Assembly (NCBI GenBank): GCA_031270515.1
Contig: JAISXM010000090.1
Span: 1 to 13,285 of the forward strand
Source: Holosporales bacterium
Lineage (GTDB): Bacteria; Pseudomonadota; Alphaproteobacteria; BNTO01
DNA: 13,285 nucleotides
Direction of reading: 5' to 3'
Of this stretch, positions 7,614 through 13,285 are shown piece by piece. Numbering within the stretch: the stretch's first letter is position 1; every line of letters begins with the position of its first letter. The position numbers and the translations under genes were made by a program. Below the pieces are notes generated by a model that saw only the letters and a program-made list of their open reading frames with translations, made no database searches and was not told the DNA's origin.

Positions 7614-8363
7614 ATGAATATTCGAACTGCGATTGTAGGTATTGCGTTTGCTGCAGCGGCGGCATTTGTCGGTTGGCGCTATGTACCCGAGATACTGAAG
7701 GGACTGAACGAAGAGTTTTTTTACGCGGGTTCAATCGAAGCAACGCGGGTCGTTATTCCGTCGAGGTTGCCGTCGCAGATCGTAAAGTTTGACATAAAAG
7801 CTGGAGACCGTCTCCGCGAAGGCGACACCATTGCAGAACTCGACGATGCGGATCTGCAAATATTGCTGCGCAGAGTGAAGAGCAAATACGAGCGCGCGCA
7901 AACTTTGTATAAGGCAAGCAGCTTTTCGAAGGCGGACATGGAAGCCCTTCAAGCGGACAAAGATGACGTTGAGCTGAAGCTGCGTTGGTGCCGCATAAAG
8001 TCGCCAATTAGCGGCGTGATCCTCGCAAAATACAAAGAGCGCGGCGAGTGGGTCACGCAAGGGACAGGGCTCGCCCTGATTGCGGACGTCCGCCACATCA
8101 AAGCGTTTTTCTATGTGGAGCATGATGTGGTGGCGTCGCTCAGTGTTGGTGCGACGATTGGATGTTTTTTGCCGGAAGTGCCCGGACGTACGTTCAAAGG
8201 GACGGTGTCGGTGATTAGTAGTGAGCCCGAATTCACGCCGAAAAACGTGCAAACAAGGAGCGAGCGCACCAGGCTTGTGTATAAAATACAGGTGGATTTC
8301 GAAAATGAAGACGAAGTACTAAAGCCGGGCATGACAATTGAGACACAGTTTAAGGCGCAGTGA
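7614..8363 (+). CDS. HlyD/YbhG-like periplasmic adaptor (membrane fusion) protein
   Basis: Periplasmic adaptor anchored in the inner membrane that would couple an ABC exporter to an outer-membrane channel. 249 residues. There is an N-terminal signal anchor at about 4-22 (IVGIAFAAAAAFVG); a first lipoyl half with the SIEATRVVIPSRLPSQIVKF and AGDRLREGDTIAELDD blocks at about 42-80; a short coiled-coil hairpin at about 82-122; a second lipoyl half IKSPISGVILAKYKERGEWV; and a beta-barrel ending GMTIETQFKAQ. The EFTPKNVQTRSERTRLVYKI segment is typical of YbhG/YhiI-type adaptors. The short hairpin makes it shorter than the roughly 330-residue family norm. An AGGGGC ribosome site lies just before the ATG. 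The stop overlaps the next gene by one base (TGATG), so adaptor and ATPase form an operon. The substrate is unknown. Confidence 0.88.
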   Translation: MNIRTAIVGIAFAAAAAFVGWRYVPEILKGLNEEFFYAGSIEATRVVIPSRLPSQIVKFDIKAGDRLREGDTIAELDDADLQILLRRVKSKYERAQTLYKASSFSKADMEALQADKDDVELKLRWCRIKSPISGVILAKYKERGEWVTQGTGLALIADVRHIKAFFYVEHDVVASLSVGATIGCFLPEVPGRTFKGTVSVISSEPEFTPKNVQTRSERTRLVYKIQVDFENEDEVLKPGMTIETQFKAQ

Positions 8364-9136
8364 TGACGTTGGGGAGGACGGACGCATCTCGCGGCTCAAT
8401 TAGCATAGATGTAAAAAATTTGTCGAGAATGTTCGGCAACGTGACGGCGCTGGACCATTGCTCCGTGTATTTCGCTCCAGGGATTATCCACGGGATCATT
8501 GGTCCAGAAGGCGCGGGCAAAACGACTCTGCTGCGCACGTTGCTTGGGTTGCTGGACTTGAAGTCGGGCGAGATCATATACAAAAAAGATGAGCAAATCG
8601 TCAAATTTAAGAAAATTCGAGACGATATTGCGTATATGCCAGAGACGCAAAGCTTGTACGGGGACTTGTCCATAGAAGAGCATTTGCACTTTTTTAAGGA
8701 CATGTACGGCATGAATCGGCGAGATTTTGAAGCCAAAAGCAGCGAGCTCCTGAGGCTCACGCGCTTGGATGCGTTCAAAGACCGGGCGGCAGGCAAATTA
8801 TCGGGCGGCATGTACAAAAAGCTGGGCTTGATGTGCGCGTTGTTGCGCTCGCCGTCGGTGATTTTGCTGGATGAGCCGACGAATGGCGTAGACCCCATCA
8901 GCCGCAGAGAGTTTTGGGCGCTGTTGTACAATTTGATGAAGGGCAACGACATCACGATTCTGATGGCGACGGCGTATATGGACGAGGCGGAGCGATGCAG
9001 CCAGGTGCATTTGCTGGATAACGGGCGCGTGTTGGCGGAGGGCGAGCCGCGGCAGTTGATGGGCAGATTTGAGGTGCAGGATTTTAATGAGTTGTTGCTG
9101 AAGTTGTCGCAGAGCCACGAGGAAGAGAAGGATTAA
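8363..9136 (+). CDS. ABC transporter ATP-binding protein (YbhF N-terminal-half-like), permease absent
   Basis: Cytoplasmic ATPase expected to drive the exporter that the adjacent HlyD-like adaptor serves. From the ATG at 8363 (a GTG at 8360 is also in frame) it has 257 residues. Walker A is GPEGAGKTT at 47-55, the ABC signature LSGGM at 146-150, Walker B ILLDEPT at 167-173 with the catalytic Glu171 kept, and the D-loop NGVDP follows. The H-loop reads ATAYMDEAE: the switch histidine of the usual STHYMDEAE is Ala204. From memory, an ATAYM version occurs in the first ATPase half of two-domain YbhF-type proteins, whose second half carries the normal residues. Here the gene stops after one domain, and neither a second ATPase nor an ABC-2 permease follows; a repeat array begins at the stop. 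It may be one half of a split system, or a remnant. Confidence 0.88.
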   Translation: MTLGRTDASRGSISIDVKNLSRMFGNVTALDHCSVYFAPGIIHGIIGPEGAGKTTLLRTLLGLLDLKSGEIIYKKDEQIVKFKKIRDDIAYMPETQSLYGDLSIEEHLHFFKDMYGMNRRDFEAKSSELLRLTRLDAFKDRAAGKLSGGMYKKLGLMCALLRSPSVILLDEPTNGVDPISRREFWALLYNLMKGNDITILMATAYMDEAERCSQVHLLDNGRVLAEGEPRQLMGRFEVQDFNELLLKLSQSHEEEKD

Positions 9137-9210
9137 CATGAAGCAGTGAAGGATAACACGAGGGAGGGGAAAGGATTAACACAAGGGAGGAAAAGATAAC
9201 ACGAGGGAGT
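9127..9210 (+). repeat. Degenerate ~21-bp tandem repeat, four units, at the end of the ABC ATPase gene
   Basis: Units start at about 9127, 9148, 9170 and 9191, each of the type GAAGGATAACACGAGGGAGG with one- or two-base length changes. The first unit contains the last codons and the stop of the ATPase gene, so the gene's 3' end is itself part of the array. After 9210, the rest of the 319-base gap to 9455 is increasingly AT-rich and holds no gene. Confidence 0.75.
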
Positions 9211-9401
9211 AGAAAACTGATAGCCGATTAACTCTGTATCAAATATGCAGAAAGAATGCAACAAAGATGATGCAATTTTTATAGGATTTTAGAATAAATG
9301 TGGCGGGCTAACGCAACCAAGGTATTGCTTGGGATGAGGCGTATTGAACCGAACAGATTTATATAAAAATTTTAATAAAAATAAATGGGACGTTTTTTAC
9401 T

Positions 9402-9427
9402 TTGACTATATGGTCATAAATTATAAA
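9402..9427 (+). promoter_or_regulatory. Weak promoter candidate upstream of the HTH protein gene
   Basis: TTGACT at 9402-9407 is preceded by an A/T-rich tract (9360-9388) that could act as an UP element. A TATAAA lies at 9422-9427, but the 14-base spacer is too short for a standard sigma-70 promoter; with a 17-base spacer the -10 would be AAAGAA. Suggestive only. Confidence 0.25.
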
Positions 9428-9455
9428 GAATGATTAATAGGGGATTAATTATCTT

Positions 9456-10298
9456 GTGGATTCGCTCATGACCCAAATCTTAAAACAGTCTCGTTGGTCG
9501 CCCGATGAAATAGAATTTATTCGGCAGGGATTTCTGGACGGAATGCCCGTCAAAGTTTTAGCGCAAATGCTGGGGCGCTCTCCGACGGCACTCAACAAAG
9601 CGCTGTCACGGTTTCGTATTCGCAGCACCAAAGGCTTGAGTTGTTATGTGCCCGCATTGAATCGGCGCTCCTTCATTAACAAACAGGTATTGGCAGAGCA
9701 CGCCTTGCAAGCGTCCACCGCAGCGCGGCAAGCATTCACCGCGGAGCGACACACAACTACAGCAGCACGGCACGCGCATTCAGCAGCACGGCAAACATCC
9801 ACCGCGTCCACCGCGCGACGGCAATCGTCCACCGCAGCGCAACAAACGTCCACAGCGCGGCGACAAACGTCTACCGCAGTGCGATCGTTCACAGAGCAGC
9901 AGGCATCCACAGCGCGACGGGCGTATTCAAAGCGTATTTTGGGGCAGGAACCGAGCACGCACAGCAACAAACCCAGCAACAATCGCAACCGCAGCCGCAA
10001 CCGCAACCGCAAACGTCGGAGCATATATCCACGTGCGACTGCTACACCGCTAACCAAGGTCCTCACATCAATCTCCTGGATTATCCAGTACCTGAACACC
10101 CAAGGATACAATGTCTCGCAAAAGACATTGCGCGTTGGATTACGAGACGTGACCATGTATTTCCTGAACGAACGCCCCGTTACGTCGGTGCGCTTGCTTT
10201 TGATTGCCAACAGTCTGCGGTTAGCACAAGACACGCCGATTCTGGCAATTGAAACGAACGGATATGATTTGTCCGAAAACGTTGGCTGTCTTACATAA
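9456..10298 (+). CDS. Putative DNA-binding protein: N-terminal HTH, heptapeptide-repeat linker, unknown C-terminal domain
   Basis: Family not recognised. The 280-residue frame starts at GTG 9456, about 12 bases after AGGGG; the ATG at 9468 is the alternative. Residues 12-56 (WSPDEIEFIRQGFLDGMPVK, then LAQMLGRSPTALNKALSRFRIR) read as a helix-turn-helix, in style like GcrA or small-terminase HTH domains: a W start, a long first helix, and L..LGRS..A...A...RI. Residues 87-156 are about nine degenerate heptads of the [ST]TAARQ[TA] type, encoded by 21-bp DNA repeats. Residues 176-188 are an Asn/Arg tract (NRNRSRNRNRKRR), probably nucleic-acid binding. Residues 198-266 form a compact helical C-terminal domain (SISWIIQYLNTQGYNVSQKT... 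VTSVRLLLIANSLRLAQ). Its place just before GTA-like head genes suggests a regulator or DNA-handling protein for them; that is inference. It could also be an unrelated nucleoid protein. Confidence 0.65.
   Translation: MDSLMTQILKQSRWSPDEIEFIRQGFLDGMPVKVLAQMLGRSPTALNKALSRFRIRSTKGLSCYVPALNRRSFINKQVLAEHALQASTAARQAFTAERHTTTAARHAHSAARQTSTASTARRQSSTAAQQTSTARRQTSTAVRSFTEQQASTARRAYSKRILGQEPSTHSNKPSNNRNRSRNRNRKRRSIYPRATATPLTKVLTSISWIIQYLNTQGYNVSQKTLRVGLRDVTMYFLNERPVTSVRLLLIANSLRLAQDTPILAIETNGYDLSENVGCLT
9714..9923 (+). repeat. 21-bp degenerate in-frame repeats (heptapeptide [ST]TAARQ[TA])
   Basis: Around nine or ten units of 21 bp with a core like TCCACCGCAGCGCGGCAA, interrupted once by a three-residue slip (STASTA). 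They encode a positively charged Ser/Thr/Ala/Arg/Gln linker between the HTH and C-terminal domains of the protein at 9456. Confidence 0.8.
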
Positions 10299-10331
10299 CC
10301 GCACAATCTTAATTTCACATAACCGCACAAT
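10293..10331 (+). repeat. Two 15-bp direct repeats ACATAACCGCACAAT, 24 bases apart
   Basis: Identical copies at 10293-10307 and 10317-10331. The first overlaps the last two codons of the HTH protein gene; the second lies in the gap before the head-tail connector gene. Helical phasing (24 bases, a little over two turns) and the location beside a DNA-binding protein gene make operator sites possible, but they could equally be a small slippage duplication. Confidence 0.55.
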
Positions 10332-10369
10332 ATTGTAGAGAGTAGATATCCTTTTTATCCACACATTTG

Positions 10370-10422
10370 CGTTCATTATTCTTTATTACGTTCATTATTT
10401 TTTATTACGCTCATTATTTACC
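10370..10422 (+). repeat. 19-bp tandem repeat in the leader of the head-tail connector gene
   Basis: Units begin at 10370 and 10389 (type CGTTCATTATTCTTTATTA), with a partial third unit at 10408. They lie 70-120 bases upstream of the connector ATG at 10490. The tract is T-rich and contains no clear promoter boxes. Confidence 0.7.
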
Positions 10423-10489
10423 AGCCCGCTTTGTTTCACTACCACAAACATGCGCCTATTTTTCCGTTATTTTACTTTATGGAGTTTTT

Positions 10490-11023
10490 ATGTTGAAAGT
10501 AATTAAATCATCGTCCGCCACAATTATCAGCCCATCGCACCTCAAGCAGCACCTGCGCATCGACCACTCGGAAGATGACGCGCGCATCGATTTATTGCTC
10601 AGCGCCGCCACCGAACTTGTCGAGCGAGACATCGGGCAAACGCTGCTCACCAAGGTCTGGCACAAGGTCGACGTCGCGCACCCCACGTATAGCGGGCGCG
10701 GGCGCGTGAGCCTGCAATACCCGCCGATCAGCAAAATCATTTCGGTCAACGAGTGCTTGGGCGACAAACTGCGTCCGCTGCGAAGGTATGTGCTTGAGCT
10801 GGAGCGCGTAATACCGTCCGTGCTGCTCGAATGTCCCCACAACAAAGTGGAGATCGTGTATCAGGCCGGCTGGAGTGATGACCCCCAGGATATCCCGCCG
10901 CCTATACGCCAGGCGATATTAATGCTCGCGGCAAACATGTACGAAAAGCAAGACTTGGCGCCAATATTGTGCGCCGGCGTGGATGAGTTGCTTCATCCGT
11001 ACCGCATACGGAATATGGTATAG
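10490..11023 (+). CDS. Phage/GTA head-tail connector (gp6-like; RcGTA g6 equivalent)
   Basis: Structural protein of the ring that joins the portal to the tail in HK97-like phages and in the alphaproteobacterial gene transfer agent. 177 residues from the ATG at 10490, chosen because GGAG lies five bases upstream; the open frame continues upstream to 10367, but that part is hydrophobic and unlike the family. Family features: an N-terminal helical block (LKQHLRIDHSEDDARIDLLL, then AATELVERDIGQTL), a strand LQYPPISKIISV, the VEIVYQAGW strand, and a final helix IPPPIRQAILMLAANMYE. It is the first of three collinear genes matching GTA order g6-g7-g8. The major capsid gene expected immediately upstream is absent, replaced by the HTH gene. 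Confidence 0.85.
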   Translation: MLKVIKSSSATIISPSHLKQHLRIDHSEDDARIDLLLSAATELVERDIGQTLLTKVWHKVDVAHPTYSGRGRVSLQYPPISKIISVNECLGDKLRPLRRYVLELERVIPSVLLECPHNKVEIVYQAGWSDDPQDIPPPIRQAILMLAANMYEKQDLAPILCAGVDELLHPYRIRNMV

Positions 11024-11166
11024 CGCGAATTGTTTATTGTATAATGTAAGTTTAATTAATTATATAAGCTTGTTTCGTTACGTAAATTTGTTTCGTCGTA
11101 GTTATATAAACTTACTTCGTCATATAAGGCGAACTCTTTTCGTTGTATAAATTAAGGAAGGTACAT
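11024..11166 (+). repeat. AT-rich ~20-24-bp degenerate repeats between connector and adaptor genes
   Basis: The 143-base gap is strongly A/T-rich. From about 11060 it is built of repeated TTATATAA.CTT.TTTCGT-like units beginning near 11060, 11081, 11101 and 11122. A perfect TATAAT lies at 11040-11045, but no -35 box sits at the right distance. Such a gap is unusual between genes that are normally packed tightly in GTA clusters. Confidence 0.55.
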
Positions 11167-11610
11167 ATGAACAGAATAAATCCCACACCAAGCCGCTTTG
11201 TAAAAAACAGAGGGCGAGTCCATTTTTCCGACCTCAAAGAGCGCGTCACTCTCATCTCCAAGAAAAGCGTTGCGGATGACAGCGGCAAAATGCAAATCGT
11301 CGAAATTTTCAGCGCTCCGTCATGGGCGTACATCGAGCCGCTCCACAATTGCGGCCAAACGCAGGCTCCCTTGAGCTCGCCAACCCACAAAAGGCGCACG
11401 ATTTTCCGCATATTTGTGCGTGCCAGGTACGACATCCAAGAAAATCACGAAAATACGTTGGCAAGCCATTCACCTAATCGACACGCAAAAATAAACGCGC
11501 TACGCTGGAAGCATATTGAGTATGAGCTGCTTTGTCCGTTCTCTGCGTCGGATAAAACTGGGCACTTTTGGGAAGCACTATGCGTAGAGAGGGGGGAAGA
11601 ACATGGTTGA
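11167..11610 (+). CDS. Phage/GTA head-tail adaptor (head closure; RcGTA g7 equivalent)
   Basis: Head-closure/stopper-type protein that sits between the connector ring and the tail. 147 residues from the ATG at 11167, chosen for AAGGAAGG five bases upstream rather than the frame's earlier ATG at 11143. Family features: ERVTLISKKSVADDSGKMQI (a distorted R..RV.L.......D..G), SAPSWAYIEPL (WA.I.P), and RRTIFRIFVRARYDIQ, the typical late strand pair. Family members are usually nearer 110 residues; the extra length is an N-terminal basic stretch and an inserted loop around 95-115. Its last eight bases overlap the next gene. No active promoter is evident. Confidence 0.75.
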   Translation: MNRINPTPSRFVKNRGRVHFSDLKERVTLISKKSVADDSGKMQIVEIFSAPSWAYIEPLHNCGQTQAPLSSPTHKRRTIFRIFVRARYDIQENHENTLASHSPNRHAKINALRWKHIEYELLCPFSASDKTGHFWEALCVERGEEHG

Positions 11611-12043
11611 TTTTGGAATTTTGTCTGCGCTCCGGCAGTTAATAGACTCGGAGGGCGTGGGTCGCGACTATGGATTGTCGCTGAGCAGTGTGTATATTAT
11701 GGAGCCGGACGTTGCACCTGTGGATTGGCCGGCGGTATACCTGACTCTGGAGGAGTCGTGGAGCGTTGGCTCCGTGCCCGGTGGGACGGTGATGTTTAAG
11801 GTATCGATTCTCAGCAATAGTGATGATGGGATGGAGGCGTTGGACATCGCGAATCAGATTCGCCAACTTATTGATGGCGCGTCTCTGGAGGTGGAGATGG
11901 AGCTGGATGCAACGTTGCGCATGAACTCGAGCATCGTGGATATGAAAAAAGTCGCAATGACTCCACGCAGGGTCGAGCAATTTTACGAGGCTTTTGTGCG
12001 GAGCGCTCCAGCAGAAAGTGCGGACGATTATGTTGCGCATTGA
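11603..12043 (+). CDS. DUF3168-like tail terminator (RcGTA g8 equivalent)
   Basis: Protein predicted to cap the tail tube at the head side. 146 residues; the ATG at 11603 follows GGGGGAAG by about four bases and overlaps the preceding gene by eight bases, implying translational coupling. Family features: an N-terminal helix (DFGILSALRQLIDS), WPAVYLTLEES, the central strand-helix unit VMFKVSILSNSDDGMEALDI, then ANQIRQLIDG, and a terminal RMNSSIVDMKKVAMT..RVEQFYEAFVR strand region, all as in GTA/phage DUF3168 proteins. The next GTA gene (major tail protein) is not recognisable downstream; the DNA turns into a convergent gspF. Confidence 0.8.
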   Translation: MVDFGILSALRQLIDSEGVGRDYGLSLSSVYIMEPDVAPVDWPAVYLTLEESWSVGSVPGGTVMFKVSILSNSDDGMEALDIANQIRQLIDGASLEVEMELDATLRMNSSIVDMKKVAMTPRRVEQFYEAFVRSAPAESADDYVAH

Positions 12044-12134
12044 TGCGAGCGGGGATGCTGCGGGGCAGGGGGATGCAGGGACGATTGTGCACGATGAGGG
12101 ATTGCGATTGCGGCTAAGTATTTTGCATGGTTAA
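12030..12134 (+). CDS. Doubtful 34-residue ORF overlapping the g8-like gene
   Basis: ATG at 12030, fourteen bases before the end of the preceding gene, stop TAA at 12132-12134, overlapping the end of the convergent gspF by four bases. The product is Gly/Ala/Asp-rich (MLRIDASGDAAGQGDAGTIV...). Its codon texture resembles the upstream phage gene (G-rich), so it could be the remaining start of the next tail gene, or chance. No homology recognised. Confidence 0.2.
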   Translation: MLRIDASGDAAGQGDAGTIVHDEGLRLRLSILHG

Positions 12135-13246
12135 ATCTGCAGATTGTTATAGATCGGCCAAAATATCGCCAATATCAGCCACACCAAAATCAGCCCAAAC
12201 AGCCCCAACAGCGCTGGTTGCAACAACGCAATCCGGCGCTGCATTCGTGCTAGGGCGCGCTGCATCTCCAATTGTGCCCCTTGCGCCAGCATCTCGCCCA
12301 GCAACCCGCATGCTTCGCCTATTTCTGCGAATTTCGCTGCGCTGGGGGGCACAACGCGAATCCGCTGGAAAACGCTGTGCAGTGGTGCGCCATTGATTAT
12401 TCTTTGACTAATGCACTCGATTGATTTTTTTAATGCGATAGATTTCGTTTGCTCTTTCGACAAGATTAATGCGTTTTTTAACGAAACCCCCGACTGCAAC
12501 AAAAGCGCCAACGTGTTCAACCACAGCAATCCATGGTAACTGACGCTGTTGTTGGTGCGGCACAACTTTTGCAACAACAAAATCGCGCCTCCAAGGACGG
12601 CCGCGGCGCATAATGCGCACCAATATGGATGACGTATAGACAAGTCGGACATGCAAAAGATTGCGGACTGAGCCGCCGCGTCGCCGAGGAAGCTTTTGAC
12701 GTTCGGGACCAGCCCCCTCAGCGCAATAATTAGGAACGACATAATTGCAATCAGGACGCAAATAGGGTACGTAACCGCTCTCCTTTGTTGCTGCACGAGG
12801 AGGTTGCCTGCTTTGAAATGGGCGCTTAGCATCGCGCAAATTTTTTCTAAGTTTCCGGATTGCTCCGCGTGACGCACCATATCGATAACGAACGCGCTCA
12901 TTCCAGGGACATTCCCGAGCGCGTAGGAAAACGAATTACCTTGCGTCATATCAAACAGGACTTCCGCAATAACGCGCTTTGAAAACGCGTCATTTGCTGT
13001 CGTTATCATGATATCCAAGGAATTTTGCAATGTAATTCGTTGATTAAGCAACACCGTCAATTGCTCAAAGAACAATTGCAAATCTATGCGTTTGGCGCGA
13101 AATATACGCGAATTTGCTGTAATGTTAATGAGGGTTAATCCTCTTTGACGCAACAACGCGCTTATGTCATGTTTACTTGAAGATTCAAGGTGCCCAGTGA
13201 CGAGAATACCGGACTTATTTATTGCTTTATAAAAGTAGACGGACAT
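12131..13246 (-). CDS. gspF: Type II secretion / type IV pilus inner-membrane platform protein GspF/PilC family
   Basis: Polytopic inner-membrane platform that links the assembly ATPase to the pseudopilus in type II secretion or type IV pilus systems. 371 residues, slightly shorter than the usual ~400. It opens MSVYFYKAINKSGILVTGHL..SSKHDISALLRQRGLTLI, the standard GspF N-terminus (F.Y.A....G....G...). There are two homologous cytoplasmic T2SSF domains: FFEQLTVLLNQRITLQNSLD near 57-77, and LLWLNTLALLLQSGVSLKNA about 235-255. Membrane segments lie at about 160-182, 207-230 and 345-366, the last in LLGLFGLILVWLILAIFWPI. The canonical FxxGxxSG-type turn MVRHAEQSGNLEKI and IGEACGLLGEML are present in both halves. 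No strong ribosome site is seen in the 39 bases left. It converges on the phage genes; no other gsp or pil gene is in the window. Confidence 0.92.
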   Translation of the reverse strand: MSVYFYKAINKSGILVTGHLESSSKHDISALLRQRGLTLINITANSRIFRAKRIDLQLFFEQLTVLLNQRITLQNSLDIMITTANDAFSKRVIAEVLFDMTQGNSFSYALGNVPGMSAFVIDMVRHAEQSGNLEKICAMLSAHFKAGNLLVQQQRRAVTYPICVLIAIMSFLIIALRGLVPNVKSFLGDAAAQSAIFCMSDLSIRHPYWCALCAAAVLGGAILLLQKLCRTNNSVSYHGLLWLNTLALLLQSGVSLKNALILSKEQTKSIALKKSIECISQRIINGAPLHSVFQRIRVVPPSAAKFAEIGEACGLLGEMLAQGAQLEMQRALARMQRRIALLQPALLGLFGLILVWLILAIFWPIYNNLQI

Positions 13247-13285
13247 ATGTATACATTACTTGAATTAAGGGAAATGTTATCATAA

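Noticed and set aside
9644..10330. Long minus-strand frame opposite the HTH protein, rich in Cys/Arg/Ala
   Set aside because: Produced by the 21-bp repeats and the Arg tract read backwards; no ribosome site and biased composition.
10367..10489. Membrane-leader extension of the head-tail connector
   Set aside because: The hydrophobic stretch comes from the T-rich 19-bp repeats; GGAG plus ATG at 10490 fits the family start.
9456..13246. Complete prophage or a GTA-release system including gspF
   Set aside because: No terminase, portal, capsid, lysis or integrase gene is present, and gspF is on the opposite strand with no seen functional link.
1..13285. tRNA, rRNA or riboswitch genes
   Set aside because: No cloverleaf, TTCGA-type arm or conserved aptamer was noticed by eye on either strand; a covariance-model scan would be decisive.

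Overview
The window most resembles a host-associated alphaproteobacterium of the Rickettsiales/Holosporales type. Four things point that way: a class I (archaeal-type) lysyl-tRNA synthetase, which among bacteria is found mainly in alphaproteobacteria and spirochaetes; an Rpn-type PD-(D/E)XK nuclease/transposase gene; three genes in the order of the alphaproteobacterial gene transfer agent (GTA) head-tail module; and a moderate-GC genome full of short tandem repeats, with a repeat-rich secreted protein. The order-level placement is inference. No rRNA or tRNA gene was seen.

Layout from left to right. (1) 1-439, minus: the 5' part of an Rpn family nuclease gene that runs off the window. (2) 440-1064: a stretch without a convincing gene that carries a half copy of a dispersed palindromic repeat. 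(3) 1065-4705, plus: lysK (class I LysRS) and uvrB, joined by a one-base stop/start overlap. (4) 4902-6905, plus: a 667-residue exported protein of unknown function, built from two diverged ~225-residue modules and decorated with repeats at 15, 36, 87 and 12 bp, behind a good promoter candidate. (5) 6912-7580: two copies of a palindromic repeat flank a 40-bp tandem array and xseB (exonuclease VII small subunit). (6) 7614-9136: an HlyD/YbhG-like periplasmic adaptor and an ABC ATPase form a tight two-gene operon. No permease follows; a 21-bp degenerate array begins at the stop codon instead. (7) 9456-10298: a putative DNA-binding protein with an N-terminal helix-turn-helix, a heptapeptide-repeat linker and an unrecognised C-terminal domain. 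(8) 10490-12043: GTA/phage head-tail genes equivalent to g6 (connector/adaptor), g7 (head-tail adaptor/stopper) and g8 (tail terminator, DUF3168-like). The capsid (g5) is not upstream and no recognisable major tail gene (g9) follows. (9) 12131-13246, minus: a GspF/PilC inner-membrane platform protein, convergent with the phage genes.

The housekeeping genes (lysK, uvrB, xseB) look intact. The most interesting parts are the repeat-rich secreted protein, the HTH protein beside two 15-bp direct repeats just before the GTA-like genes, the palindromic repeat family, and the ABC ATPase that lacks both its switch histidine and a permease partner. I do not see a complete new defence or mobile system, and several links drawn here are inference.
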